DNA from: Branchiostoma floridae
Lineage: Eukaryota; Chordata; Leptocardii; Amphioxiformes; Branchiostomatidae
Direction of reading: 5' to 3'
Length of the DNA: 64,000 bases
NCBI RefSeq assembly: GCF_000003815.2
Contig: NC_049992.1
Span: forward strand, 11,999,450-12,063,449
In this document: in pieces, positions 1 through 13,160 of the stretch
Layout: each line of letters begins with the position of its first letter
Position numbering within the stretch: position 1 is the stretch's first letter
Notes under the pieces: generated by a model
Told to the model about the DNA's origin: nothing
The model's database searches: none
The model's input: the letters and a program-made list of their open reading frames with translations, nothing else
Made by a program: the position numbers and the translations under genes

Positions 1-13
1 GCTATATACATAC

Positions 14-2416
14 CGACCACTCTGTAGTGCGCCGTGAATCCCCTGTGCCTGTCTACGTTGGAGAAGTCTGACTTGAACTCCAGACTGAGCTGACTGCCCA
101 CAGACTCTATAACACGGTCTCCGGGCACCTTCTCTGTATCCGTGTCCTCCGTACCACAGAACAGCCCCACCAACTTGTCTCCCTCCATGACCTGATACGG
201 TAAGTACAATGTATTGATTAAGACTAAGATATAGTTTTATAAACTTGTAAAGCTTCGCAAAACGATATGCCATTCCTATAGAGTACTCTATGTTCAATGG
301 AAAAGATGTCCGTTTACAAATGTTAATCCATCGAGAAAAAAAATGCCGTACGTGCATCCTTCTCTTCAATTCATATTTCTACCATCTGGTAAAAGATTCG
401 TTTATATCAATGAACCATTTGATGCTCACTACGTCATTAACCCGTATATAGATCATAAAATCTGAAGTTTTCAATGGAATCCAACCGTACATTCATGTAT
501 GTGAGAAGAATACCTACTTTGACATAATCATACTCGCACAAGTAGGAGCTCTCTAGGTCGAAGTCTGAGAAGTAGAGCTGGACGTGGAATGATTCCGGCA
601 TGGTGATGTTCCAGAAGAAGCTGGTGTCGTCAGCGTACGGGTCAGGATACCCAGGCGACAGGATATGGCCGCCGTAAAGCTCGTTGATTGTCATTTTATT
701 CCCATCCTGCTTGTTCATACCGTCTGCCAGCCATAGAGAAGACACAAGTAGGAGAACTCTCGTGGAAAGTAACCTGTTGGTAGTAAAAAAACAACAAGAT
801 GTGTATTTTACCCATACAGTCCCATTGCTCAAAATTGGGTACCTGCGGGCTGCAAATAATACACCAGATGAATTCATCACAGCAAGGTGTGCATCTTGTT
901 TATTGTCAAAGAAGTTGATACGACGAAAGAGTGTACCATACGACATTCTGCACATCATTTGCTGTATTCAATTTTGTGTCCCGTCCTTGCTAAATAGCTA
1001 CATATGCCGCTACAGTAAACATTCCGTTAGCTCCCAAGCAAGCACAACCCGCGGCAAGATTCAACAAGTTCATATTAGATGTGTCCTTCGCCGGCGCCTC
1101 AGCTGTTCAAATATGTCCTCCGTGTGTGCGTGGTACACGGTAGGATGTTTGTGGGCGTGAATGTTATGACAGTCTCCATGACCCGTTTTTCCGTCCTGGC
1201 CATGGGTTGGAAATTTACTTCTTGGGACAGAAAATCATTTTACGCCATTTCATCATGAAACTGTTGAAAATGTACTTTCATAAGCCAGGAAAATCAACAA
1301 CATGGGCGGGAAAAAAAATTAAATCTGGGGCAGTTTCTAGACTTTCTATCCGCTACAATCTTCAGAAGCTAGCGGACACGAGCAAAGCTAGCCTGAATTA
1401 ATCGCGCTTCTTAGGCCCGTCCTACATTGCCGCGGGGAGGCTACCAGCTCCGGATAGCGGAGTTTGCGTTACACAGACTAGAGCAAAGCAAGGCTGAAGT
1501 TCAGGGTATAACAGCCAGGGGCGTAAAAGGCTGACATTAGTGAAAATGGGAAACAAACCTGGTACGTACCAGTGGTGGCGTGGTTTTGCATTCTGTACTG
1601 ATGTGTTCAGATTTACTGAGATAAGGTCTCGCAGAACAAGGAAACAAGGAAGTTGATCTCAACTTTATTTCCTCCTCACGACATGTGTTCATATCAAACT
1701 TTTAGCCTCAAATAAGGAGAACTGCGCAAACCAGGAATTGGCCTTCAAAAATAATTGGGAAACTTAATTGATATGGGTTTGCCTCGGCCTCAGAGGGACG
1801 GGTTCTTGCAGGTCGCTGAGAATTTGCTATAAAGCAGAACATTTACGTGTGGGGCATTTGTAAGAGATTGTGTCTGATGATGCGTATGCTACAGTGTAAA
1901 ATGATGATGATAATAATTATACTGATGATGATACATCCGCTAATCATAACTCATATCGCTGGTGAAGTTGAAAGTAAGGAAAACATAAAACCCTATCTTG
2001 GCCTCTCTCGGCGACTTCCTGAAACTTGACCAAGCCTTTACTGTTAGCAATCTGCGTCAACAGATCAGTAGCTTCATTTTCTCATTGCTCATTTGAAATT
2101 TCTCACAAACATGTTACACTTTACAGCTTCGTGTTTCTTACTCAGATGGGCGGTGGTACCTAACTTGTGGACATACTGAAGTGAAGAATCCATAGAAGCT
2201 ATTAAACAGTATTTGTACCAGGGCATAGTTCGCCAAAGCTGCAATTACGCCAGCTTTTGTCTATTTACAGTTAGATAAAAGAACTGTCTGCTTTTCGCGA
2301 CACACAATGGGGCTGAGTAAGAACACAGATGTCATCAAGAGACTGATGATATTGATAGCTACAGAGCCTCGATGATTATAATTAGGACGTCTGTGTACGT
2401 ACCAGGACAGAGCCAT
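14..2416 (-). CDS. MASP/C1r/C1s-like complement serine protease, 5' end (signal peptide + first CUB domain), partial
   Basis: Minus-strand gene that runs off the left edge. Three exons join in frame. Exon 1 carries the start (ATG at 2416) and donor GTACGT after 2403. Exon 2 is 773-518 (acceptor CAG, donor AAA|GTAGGT). Exon 3 is 191-14 (donor G|GTATGT, phase 1). Joining exons 1 and 2 gives an ideal signal peptide, MALSWLLSTRVLLLVSSLW. The CUB domain follows: ILSPGYPDPYADD, LYFSDFDLESSYLCEYDYVK, then LVGLFCGTEDTDTE and RGFTAHYRVV in exon 3. The LCEYDYVK, LFCG and F.SDfSN...GF.A.Y blocks match CUB1 of the MASP/C1r/C1s family, secreted proteases of the complement lectin and classical pathways. 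The phase-1 end of exon 3 suits a following Ca-binding EGF exon, which lies outside the window. The protease domain is not seen, so another CUB-EGF protein remains possible. Confidence 0.82.
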
Positions 2417-2524
2417 GTTGAGTCTCCTCTCCCCCGTGCTGGTAAACAGGACGGCTGCAGCTCGCTGGGGATGGACTCCGGACGGACTTGGAACCCGACG
2501 AAAAGGACGTACAGTGAAGTTCAA

Positions 2525-5500
2525 CCCATGAGGTCATCCACGGGTCAGGAAAACATGGGTTGTTTGTGCGAGGATTACAGAACGTGACGTGGCTGCCTGC
2601 CCGGGAACTCACTGATGTGGGGAAGTCAGGACCACAGGAGGCCCGGATTTGCGGGGCTAATGTGATGCAGAGGGGTCGGGTCAAAGGGTTCAAATAGTTT
2701 CGAAACGCGCGCTTTTCAATTGCCGCAGGCATTTGGGAAGGCATCACTCTGTCATAGATACGACGTGTAATGTAATTGTAATTCACACTTACAATGATAT
2801 ATAAAGAACAGGACTAGATTTGTTTATCTATATTATCATTTACTTTTTTTAGTTTTAATCCACTGTTGACGATCACCCAGGTCTTCATTATTCATACAAA
2901 TATACTTTCGACATTTATGTGGCAGTTGCACCATACCAGTTTGATACAGCTGTGGGTGTGAGTATGATATTACTGTTTTCTGTTTTGTTCAGCTATGGGT
3001 ATCAAGTATTACAGAATAACGAATTAAAATTAAATTTAACTGGAGTGTCTCAGAGATCTAGCCAGCAACCGCCATGCCGTCATTTTATTCATTCATTTAT
3101 TCATCTATTTGTTTGGCTGTTCACCAAAATGACAATATGACTAAATATCATCAAATTAGAGAGAATGCATCAGTACTCAGATACTAGTAAGTTACTAGTA
3201 GAGACCGCAAGACAATAGTAACCATCCATTACTGCAATACTCCAAGAAACCGCACGGAGCATTGTCGTGCTGAGGAAATGTTGGAGAGCGCTTGAGTTCA
3301 GTGTCATAGTTCGAGTTCGACTTCCCCGACTAGGGCGCCTTGTATCTAGCCTGGGTAGTGGGTACGGTAATATCCTGAATAGTTAACGTTTGCTTTTGTT
3401 ACAAGGTGTTCCTTTGCAACTTTGTTATGTTGCTGATTTCCGTGTACATATCAACTCTAGTCTAGAGAACTAATGGCATTTCTAGATCTACCCAGGTGGG
3501 TGTGCCTTCCTTGTACATCTCATTATATTCGGGGACTGTCCTAGCGCTATAGCCTAAGTATGTTAGTCACGATGACAATATAATGAAACAATGTACCGTG
3601 TTTTGAGATATAGATGTGTTGGCTATTAGACAGTATATAAGGCGGACGATTATAATCTATTTATCTCAGTGGAAACTAGAAAGACGGTGAAGAGTCCAGA
3701 GAGTTCGCTTTTGAGTGAGGAAGAATACAGGTCTACGTCTTCAAAATGTAGTAGACTCCTACGTCTTTCTTCTTGGGTCCGACGTCTATCACCAGCAGCT
3801 ATTCCTTACATTGTAAGGGAGGCTTTCGAGATAAAGCTAAGGCCACAGTCAAGACACACACACCTTACACACTCCTTACACCTTCATACTCACACACTCA
3901 CACGCCAACCTGAGCGACTATTAAACTCTGACCATCCGGATACCTTCCATCTCCAGGTTTGCCTTCTATCACCATAACGGTGTGTACAAGAGCGTCCTCT
4001 ATCAATCTGCATAGTCGCTAGGTGTCGTTCGATAATTAACAAGGAGCAATGATAGTAGATGATGAATGCTTGTTGGTGGCACGTCATTGGAACGTACTGC
4101 GCCTGTGCGAATCCCGGGACGCCAGCAGACTCAACGGTTGTTGGTTTGTATGAAGAATGTTCCTGGGAAACACGTTCAAATTAAGGTAGCAGAACACAGT
4201 AGTTCGTGCACAAAGTAGTGTGTCACAGTACTTGAAAGGGACTTTAAAATTCATGTCAGCGAGAAAGTAACTGCGATGAGGTTGCATAAGTTTGTAGACC
4301 CAAAGGCCTTTTCAAGCCTTCAAGCTCGAACCGCCGTGTGACGTTGGTGTCTTAACCATGTGTCGCCATGTTGCATTTGTTTATTGCAGCAGTTTATACA
4401 CAAATTGTCTTTATCGTTGGACGTTTGGTTGTCAACAAGGTGGAATATACCAACAACTGCAACTTGTAGGCCTGGCTTGACGTACCTATGGCTAAATGAA
4501 CTTGATATGATTTTAAAGTAGCGTAAAAAAATCAAAAGTGCCTGGACCTTTTGACAGAGGGCAATTATGGCTGGCGAGATAGAGAAAAATTCAGGGGTCT
4601 CTGCCAGGTTATCTCGCATTTGCTTTTCTTACATGACGACTGTACAAAGGTGCAAGTGCGGAAGGGACGTTGCTACGGACTCTGGTCCGAAAACAGCATT
4701 ATGAGCATGTGATGAGCGCGTGATACATTACTCTCTAAACAGAGGTTTGGCTCCGGCTGCTTTTTACCGCTTTTTTAGTCGTTTTTATCGGGCTTTCTAT
4801 TTTGCCAGTTGTGCAAATTAGATCGCCAGACAAACCTTGTACGGAGTTTGACTTCCAAACCTTAGATTTCATATCCGTTACATGTGTGATAGGGTATCCT
4901 TGCTTTCATACTTTAAAGTAACAAATATCCAAAGCTTTATCAATACTCATTTTAAAATGACCGTAAAATTATGCATCTATAGGTGGGTAGCCCTGCCTCC
5001 AGTACTCCTGTACACTTCAGCACTGGGCTGATTAGCTAACAACTGGCATGGCTGACCTTGACAGTGCTCCATCTGTAAAATCCCACGTGCTATCGAAGAA
5101 CGCGTTTTCCATCACCGGTACCACCTAGAACATTTTAATCGTGATTGATGCAAACTAAACCGTGAACGTTGTAGGACACAAGATGTTGCAAGAACTTGTG
5201 ATGATGCACGTTTTTTTTTTACCATGGCTATTTGCACACGTAATGTAATGTTTCAGAAAACACCCCCATCTTGAAGATATGGAACAGTTACAGCTGTTGT
5301 CAATAGGCATTTATTAGTAAACACTATAATCCAATAGTGGTAAATAATGGCAATTTCATTCTTATGGCATTTGGAAGTTAAGTTAAGTTAAACATTATTA
5401 GATATAGGCCATGCAAAAATAGCCTCATTTACATAACTTATGGCGAAATACTGCAATACCCTTCTTTGCTGATACAAGACTTTAATACTTTGAACAACTT

Positions 5501-6944
5501 CTTTTTGTTTGGGTCTTTGTCTTCACACCTATACATAAAGATACTTTTGCGTGGTGGATTTGGCTGAAATTTAGCATGTCACATAATTACTTCAAGGAAC
5601 TTCGTGTCCAACGGACTCTTAGTTTTGATTGTTTCTTATTACTTTTATTTCTGTGCCTTTACCACCTGACGGGATATTTCGTGCCCCTAATGAAGATAGG
5701 CTTCCTACAAAATGAGCACGTCAGCATAAAAGACACATACTCATATAGGTTATTGAACTTTTCCTCTTTTAGCAAATGGACTTTCAGCATTACACAACAC
5801 CGTTACTGAAGTTAATGACAATGCATAAAATGATCGATTCAGATTTTTTGAGTCCGATTTCATAATCTGTACTTAGCTCTGGCTACGAACAATATGTGTC
5901 GTCAATCAACTTTGACTATCTTGCCAAAATCTAACATAAAAGCTGCTGTATTTGCCATGTTTCAAAGTCTTTGTATGATCTTGCCGCGAACAAACAAAAA
6001 AGGGCACATAGGGTTGAAAAAGCCTGTCTGTAGGTTCTTGTTGGCGCCTTCTTACAGACAACATCGGTCTACAGTTTTTGGCATTAAAAATAACATATTT
6101 TGATGGGTCTTGTGTTCCCAGGATAATTACAGCTTCATCCATACAATATTGGAAAACCAACAGAAGGAAAATATTACACAACACCCTGATATGGTCGCTG
6201 CACTAATAAGTGTGTTTGTCAGATATTGCATAAACGTAGACGCGACCATATAGGTCTCACAAAGAATACTGCTTATTTTTCAGAGAATGATGTCATCCAG
6301 TCGTCTAGTGCGGACAAAGGTTGTTGTTGTAAGTGGGGCAAATTTGACGCAAATAATATGACAATGCCACCTTACTCCAATAGTTGCCTTCTATAAATCA
6401 ATGATCTGAGACCACATACACTTCATACAGTTAACACAAAGACAGGGCTATTCTGTCACGTCAAGGTATAGATGTCCGCGGCATATAACATAATATGTAG
6501 AAATGCGTATGTCTCAGCATTTCTTTAGATCAGAACCATGAGTTATTTCCGTCAATGTTTTATTTCTAAATCCCCGTTGTTATCCAATAACCTTGTCTAT
6601 CGCACTTGATTAGAATGTCATAAAGCTGTGTAAAAGCTATAATACAAATGTACAACTGTAAATTTATGCGTCTCTCTGTAGGGGACCAAATATAATTTTT
6701 GTTTACGCAGAAATAACGTTAGCGTGGATCTCTATGTCAATGCATTTTCGACATGAAATGGTTGTCGAACTCTTTGTAACTAACGTTTCTTTCATCAATC
6801 TAGGAGCACCTATGGCTAGCATAAAAGGTAACTTCTAGATCTGATGGACAATGAAAAGGGGGTCAAGATATAACGTAAGTTACATTTTACACATTTTGTA
6901 ATAGCGCATCAGATATTTTTCTGTGTCAAAGGCCAAAGTTATGT
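2525..6944. other. Gene-free stretch
   Basis: No ORF here has coding character or flanking splice sites that join in phase. It holds a CA/ACAC-rich low-complexity patch near 3860-3905, a dispersed repeat copy at 4728-4806, and AT-rich unique sequence. Confidence 0.5.
4728..4806 (+). repeat. Dispersed repeat copy A1
   Basis: About 78 bases beginning TTACTCTC and containing GGCTCCGGCTG and AGTCGTTTTTAT. It is closely similar in the same orientation to 9884-9958. No coding capacity. Probably an old transposable-element fragment. Confidence 0.6.
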
Positions 6945-9102
6945 TTATACTGTGCTCACAGGCCCGTCATACTCATCATTGTATCCATGGGGATCTATTT
7001 CCAGAATTTGTAATGTCCTTGGATACTCTTTCCTGGCTTCGTTTATATTTTCTGGTTCTAAAAGGGGCGGATTTTCATGGACTTTATCAAGGAACGGATC
7101 TTCCTCGGACGCCTCTACATTTTCTGTCGGACCCATAAGCATTGGCTCCTCCCCCAACGCTTCATCCTTTTCGGTTGGTATCCGAACCCACCGACGCAAG
7201 CATTCCTCTTGGTCCGAGTTGAAGGCGTCGTACACACTGATGAACTTTCCTCTCCCGGCCTTTTCACCAAGTCTTGGCTGTGACCTCATGAAAGCGCCGT
7301 CGAAAGTAGAAAGGTCATACACACCCTCAGTCAGATTGCGATGACCAAACAGCAGCACCATAACACCTGCATAAAGATACCAAGTGTTTCAATCAGTTAC
7401 ACAAAGGTGTATAAACGCCGTAAATGGAATTCAAATCATTAATGTAATAATGAATTAATTACCTATAACTCTTATTCAACACATTCCCAGTATACCTCAT
7501 TATTGGATTCTTTCGGCTACTGTGGAGTGTGATGTAGTCTTACTTTTTATGTCAATGAGAAGGGCAATGAAATTATTTACATTTTCTGTTTCAAAATAAT
7601 TACCGACGGTAGGCTATGTATTTCACTTACTGTTACAATTTGCATCAATGGGCAAACAACCTGAAAACTGGAACATTCAACACCTTAACTTCCTCTCTTT
7701 GCTTACTTCGATGGGTTACAAAAACATGTACTCGTACATAAGGCCATGTTGATTTGATTATATGGATGACATCATCTGGGAACTCCAAAACTGATGCGAG
7801 CGAGCGAATAAAAAAAAGTTTGGCCAAAAAAAAAGTTGCCTTCAGTATGAAATCAAAGTGGCCAGGAAGGTTGAACATAGGACTAAACACACATAGTATA
7901 CCAACAGTTAGGTGTAGGGACCAGTACATCATACGGGTGCAAAACATTTTTTTCTTCTTGGACCAATCCGGAAAAAACAGACCTGAAAAAAAATCAGAGG
8001 AACAGGTTTTGCCAATTACGAAATGGACACACTATGTCATCAGGCATTTTGGGTCTTACTGGGGGCCAAGAAGACAACAAGAGCGAAGTCAAGTAGAGTT
8101 TATAGTCAATTTTACCAAGTTTCTACAGTCAAAGGTACAGAGACAGTTAGCCTTTATTACATGGAGATAGGATTTTAAAATGCCAGTGGGAGTCGGATAA
8201 TCAACCGAACAGATTCCTTTGTAGCAAAATTGACCAATTACCATTGTTTTGAGTATTGCCAGTTCTCAAGTTTCCACAGACAATAAGGTCCAGGTTCAGG
8301 TCCGGACCTAGAAATGATCCTCTGGACCTGAACATGACCTTTACCTGAATTTTCTGTACTGGTACCTCCCCCTATCAACAATAGATTTTTTTTCTTTCTG
8401 TCCTTTCACATCTTATTCTTTGACTTTAGATTTATTTTGGCATTCTATGGTATTAGTTATCTGTTTTCTGATACTTTTTATTCAATCTATGGAATATTTC
8501 TGCTCATTTTACAGCTGCTTTGCACAATTTATTGTGTGGTCGAAAACTTTTCTTTTTTTGGAAACGGCCGAAAATTGGTGCGAGCGCGGATGTCATCCAT
8601 ATAATCAAATCAACGTGGCCTAATGCATTAATAAAAGATATAAAACGAAGTTCCGCCAGAAATGTGTGGTTATTGTTTGAAGGCACTCACAAAACTATGC
8701 ATCATTCACGATATCTCGCAACTGCATGAAACAGTGCGTTCACAATTGTGAGGAATGAGCGTTTTTAATAAAAGTGAACCAATAGAAGCATTGTTAAATA
8801 TACATGTTTGCCTATGCAAACAAGATGGCAGCTTCAATACTGATCAGACTTTAAGGAACGTTTAGGTGATGTTTGAAAATGTAGCTCATAGTAGACATGT
8901 GATCATTTTGGCGGATTTGAGAAAAGCAGCTTGAAACTCACCATCTTTTTTATATTTGCTAATCTTCCCTGCGTGATAAACAACCTCTGTGAGTTCGTCA
9001 GGGTCGGTGTCCGACAGAAGAAGTAAGCGATGCCCGTAATTAGCACAGCATATGAAATAGGTTTTGGACCCATACTTCTTGAGCAGGGAGATGGATTCTC
9101 TT
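6945..9102 (-). CDS. Unrecognised minus-strand gene, two phase-matched 3' exons
   Basis: Exon A is 9102-8942, with acceptor CAG after a pyrimidine-rich tract and donor GATG|GTGAGT. It encodes a segment with KKYGSKTYFICCANYGHRLL and SDTDPDELTEVVYHAGKISK. Exon B is 7366-6945, with acceptor TTTATGCAG. It joins as GAT G|GT GTT and continues GVMVLLFGHRNLTEGVYDLS, then RGKFISVYDAFNSDQEECLR, then an acidic tail ending in a stop at 6945. The phase-1 join and the sustained coding character support one gene. I recognise no domain. The acidic, Glu/Pro-rich C-terminal third looks disordered. The 5' exons are not settled; candidates are listed separately. Confidence 0.6.
7741..8622. mobile_element. Possible non-autonomous DNA element with inverted ends
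   Basis: The left end at 7741-7773 (GTTGATTTGATTATATGGAT core) is repeated as its reverse complement at 8590-8622. The similarity continues a little outward on both sides. Internal sequence has no transposase. A diverged copy of the left part lies at 26341-26508. The element sits in the intron between the two exons of the 6.9-9.1 kb minus-strand gene. Confidence 0.45.
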
Positions 9103-9883
9103 CTGCATGGTGGAATTGGAAGAAAAATAAGGGCAATGTTGTGTCAATGTTCAAAGGAGAAGCCTCAGGATATCAGGTACGCATATCAAGAATTCAAGTT
9201 CATATTTTGCATCGTCAACAGAGCTAGATCTTACAGTATGTTCAATGGGAAAAGTAATTTGCCAGTTGCCAACTCAGAATATTTTGCTATGCAGGTACTA
9301 AATTTTCTGGTAAGCCCCGATCCGTCAGAGAAAATGACCATGTTCACGTTTGGCACGTGATCTGTTTTGTTTCTGTAAATCTGCACTCCTTTATCATCGA
9401 AAACTTGTGGTACTCGACTGATATTAGAGATAAATCGTACTTTTGGATATGTACTGTGTGGATATCGATGTTGATGCTTTCCCCCAGTGCAGCTCGAACC
9501 AGATTCTCTACAGCATATAAGGTGGTGGTGCTACAGGCTGTGATACATACTGTTGGGCGACGCTGAGGTAGAAAGATAAAAACAAGAGATGATGATTGAT
9601 ATTACTCACTCCTCCCACACTTGAAGTAACATTTAAATCATTTCCTGCACCGTATTGTTTCTCTTTGGAAATGGGATACATCGCACCTACCAGGCCCAAT
9701 TATTACTCATGGATACAAATACAGTGGAAGACGTAAACTGTAAAAGACACTCAGACCTTCGTGAAATACTGTATGTGAATTTCTTAATGTCATAGCCATG
9801 GCTAGCAGATGTTAGTCAACAGTTAGTGATTCTCCCATTCCCTTCTTTCTTTAATCAATCCCATCTAGCCTCCTCCCATTAGG

Positions 9884-9958
9884 TTACTCTCCAAGCAGAG
9901 GTTAGGCTCCGGCTGTTTTTGACGTTTTTTAGTCGTTTTTATGGGGCTTTCAATTTTG
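9884..9958 (+). repeat. Dispersed repeat copy A2
   Basis: Second copy of the repeat at 4728-4806, in the same orientation with scattered substitutions. It contains GGCTCCGGCTG and TTTTTTAGTCGTTTTTAT. Confidence 0.6.
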
Positions 9959-10182
9959 TTTTCTTTCTTGAACATCTTTGAAAAGCGTTCTTGAAGGTAT
10001 TTGCTTAAGTTAAGCTGTCCAATGTTCATGTCATCTGACTTCAAGATAACGGTTTGGCGCCCTCTGGCCATGCGTTTGGTTTCTAGTGGAAGCGAAGAAA
10101 GTCACTAGTAAACATGATAGAGGGTAATGGAAAAGAAAAGCAAGTGGGCAAGCTGAATGAAATTGAACAAGATGGTGCTTAC

Positions 10183-10260
10183 CCGTCTTTTGGGCACAGG
10201 TACACAAGAAATGCCTTGTCCCATGCAGGTGTTGTTGCCTCCCTCGTCCTCTAGCTCTAT
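10183..10260 (-). CDS. Candidate coding exon of an unassigned minus-strand gene
   Basis: Acceptor TTATAG at the high-coordinate end and donor CGG|GTAAGC at the low end. The open frame reads LEDEGGNNTCMGQGISCVPV and then PKRR. It could belong to the 6945-9102 gene, but the donor phase (0) does not fit the 9102 acceptor as I placed it. The assignment is therefore open. Confidence 0.35.
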
Positions 10261-10297
10261 AAGTCATAAACAAAAATTGGCAACAAATGAAGAACAT

Positions 10298-10345
10298 ACC
10301 ACTGCCCACCAAAAGCGCAATACATTATGATAAAATCACTTCTCA
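10298..10345 (+). repeat. Short duplicated segment B1
   Basis: About 45 bases around ACCACTGCCCACCAAAAGC are nearly identical to 10918-10965 in the same orientation. Local duplication within 620 bases. Confidence 0.55.
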
Positions 10346-10917
10346 TGAGATTTTATTTAAAAAAAATTGATCATGTAATAACTGCTAAAGACCAGAAAAA
10401 TAGAACCTTTACTGTTACTGTGGCTAAATGGGTAATCTTTAAAACTTGGATAGAAAAGACCCACACCTGTATATAACAAACCTCTTCAAGGTCTTTGAAA
10501 AAGACCTCGAAGAACGGATATACCATAGTAGACTGACAGCCAATGTAGATCGATGGTATAAAGTTACTATTGATATTTTGGCATGAACCCCACCTTTTGT
10601 TAGACTACTCCATGTTTGATCATAGTGTAGTAACAGACTGTACATATTCTTTAAAGTTCCCCAGTATTTTGACAAATGCACCACATGTATTTTTCTTTTT
10701 TGACTGTTCCACTACCCATGTACTGCATGTGAAGTTACCCAATGTAATTCGTCCAGACGTACCAGTATATGTTATCCCTCCATGTGCAATAATACTCGAC
10801 TGTACAAACACTAGTCTTAGTAGTTGACAAATGTACTATTGTTGTTGTTGTTTTTAATAGAAAAAAAAAAGCAAAAAGCTATCTACATACCAAAAAAACA
10901 CACTTAAAAAAAACCGA

Positions 10918-10965
10918 TATAGAATATACCACTGCCCACCAAAAGCACAACACATTATGATAAAT
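10918..10965 (+). repeat. Short duplicated segment B2
   Basis: Second copy of the 10298-10345 segment, differing at a few positions. Confidence 0.55.
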
Positions 10966-11028
10966 CATACACTATAGGAATGTACATTCAGAAAAAGACA
11001 AGAACATTAAATTACTTAAACTTTTACC

Positions 11029-11080
11029 TGCGATTTGACTTGAGGGCTCCTGCGTTGTGTGGCTCATGAGGCAACAAGTG
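11029..11080 (-). CDS. Candidate small coding exon, unassigned
   Basis: On the minus strand an acceptor CCCACAG is followed by an open frame reading NTCCLMSHTTQEPSSQIA and a donor GCAG|GTAAAA. Short and supported only by splice sites and an open frame. It may be part of a minus-strand gene spanning 7-13 kb. Confidence 0.25.
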
Positions 11081-12797
11081 TTCCTGTGGGTTTCATTAGC
11101 AGCCAGTTTAAGAACCTTCACCCGAAGCATTAAATGTTGAAAGATCCTCAAATCCAAAACTAATATGAAACATAGAAACATAGAGTCCACGACTTGATAC
11201 CCTCGCTAAGTAATTTCGTCTCAATGCAATGTTATAAGGAACTATGGTATTCACCTAATTTGCGTGATGTATGATTTGAAATGGTCACTTCTACATAACT
11301 TCCATATGTCACAATTCATAATATGAAATCTTTATCATTTACCAATGAGTTTGTATGATTTATAAAAATTCATCTCCTCTTTCCAAGTCACATACATGTA
11401 TATTGCAAATATTATTCGCCAGGAAGCTATTGCAGAAATTTCTAATCAACGATGATGATTATTCACCTTTATTTCACCTACACACGTCACTAATACGATT
11501 GTGCCATCATTCACCTCGAAATGACTGTATACGTTTTCCATTAATTATGCAAATTATGTCATTACTTGCATTATCTATAGTCAATAAAGCTCCTCTCCAA
11601 TCAAATTATGTATTCAATGCATGTGAACTTCCTATCATTTAACACAATTGAAATATGAATTTTTCTCATTGACCATGCAAGTCAAGTCCTAATTTGAATA
11701 GTTAACATACTATGTACCGTCACCGTGGTCTTCATGAAAGTTACCTATAGTTTGAGTAGTTATGTTTCAAAACAGAAAATATCAAAACCGGAAGTTCTGC
11801 TGAAGTACCGAAGCAAGCCAATTGGGCCAAAATGTCTTCGATAGGGCAAGACCAAATTTCATGACAATCCATCCATAGCTTCTTGAGATATGCAGTTCAA
11901 CCACATGCATGCTCGATACGATGGAGGTAACTACGTTCTATGACCTCGTACATTCGACAGATGATTTTAAAGTTTACGACTGTTGTATCATAAAGGTATC
12001 TGATCTGATTTGCATGATTCGCGTCCATGTCCATCTTCAATAAAATTCTAAACTCCCCTTTTTACAGTATGTGAATTGATTGTTCAAATTAGATGGATGC
12101 TTTTCATTACGCACATGTCAGTTACCTGTTTGAAACTTCTAGCATGGTATACAGGGCATTTGTGGACAAATGCAAATTAGCCCTGATTTGTTGCGTAAAT
12201 AGCATCTCATGATGTACTTAAGCTATATACGCACCGAAAATCACGACGATCAATCAATTTAGCCCTGGCGATTTTATAAGCACAGAATACGATTGTAATC
12301 TGTCCTAGGACAAACTGGAATCTGTTTCAATTTGACTGCGATCAGGATCTAGTCTTCAAGCAGCCGTGTCAGCTGGATGAAAAAAGAGAGAAGAATTTGG
12401 CCAAATAGGGTCAAATAAGTTGCCATGATTTCTCAGTCAGTCTTTTGCAGTCTATCCAGCTATCCGCTGGCCGGCCATTTCACTCCTAGGACAACTAACC
12501 CCTACTAGGCTTTTATTCCTAACTTGACCAAAGTCCACTATTACTATCAGCCAGGCGGGAGTCTGGTATAGACTGATCGGGGTCTGCCCAAGGACAATCC
12601 ACAATTCTACCAGTACAGATTGAGTGAGGGTTAGGGCTAACCTACCTCTACTAACCCAATCTGTCCCTTTACCACTGTGGATAAACCTTCTAAGCTAGCA
12701 TTTGGTGCAAAAATGTATTTTCATGAGATTTGGTCCTGACCGGCAGACATATATAGTTGCAAGGACAAAAACACATATATGTTTCTATGGTACTTAC

Positions 12798-12880
12798 CTG
12801 TCTTTTGCTTTCTAACAATCTCTCTGGTATGGTGAAGAATTGCTGAATTTTCACGAAAATCGTTGGGAGACTCTTCTGTG
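12798..12880 (-). CDS. Candidate coding exon with strong donor, unassigned
   Basis: The minus strand shows an open frame reading NDFRENSAILHHTREIVRKQ and then KT, followed by a near-consensus donor ACAG|GTAAGT at 12798. The 5' limit is uncertain. No domain recognised. Confidence 0.3.
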
Positions 12881-13160
12881 GTACTGGGATAGTATCAGTT
12901 CACCTTCCCTGATGTCCATTCGCGTTGTTGAATCAACTAATATTTCAGTGCAGTTCCCGTTCCAGCATTGGCTACACAGACAAGAACTTTTACCAACGTT
13001 GGTTATGACACATGTATCTGATGTTATAGGTGAAGGGAACGTAATCGATGGTTGTTGTTCTAACTCAATAGAACTTCGATCTCCTCATGCTTCTCTTTGT
13101 GAAGATCTAGATTCAATTTCCGCAGGAACGTGGGTATCAAACTCTTCCGTTTTGCCATAA

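Noticed and set aside
684-1160. 158-codon plus-strand ORF.
   Set aside because: Antisense shadow of the MASP-like exon and its intron; composition unlike a protein.
6952-7344. 130-codon plus-strand ORF.
   Set aside because: Mirror of the phase-supported minus-strand exon 6945-7366.
7754-8170. 138-codon plus-strand ORF.
   Set aside because: Lies inside the inverted-end repeat; Lys runs come from poly-A stretches.
8280-8350. GGTCC/GGACC-rich hairpins as a regulatory site.
   Set aside because: Short imperfect palindromes without any context to support a function.
12840-13160. 106-codon plus-strand ORF.
   Set aside because: No supporting splice or start context, and a candidate minus-strand exon overlaps it; left uncalled.
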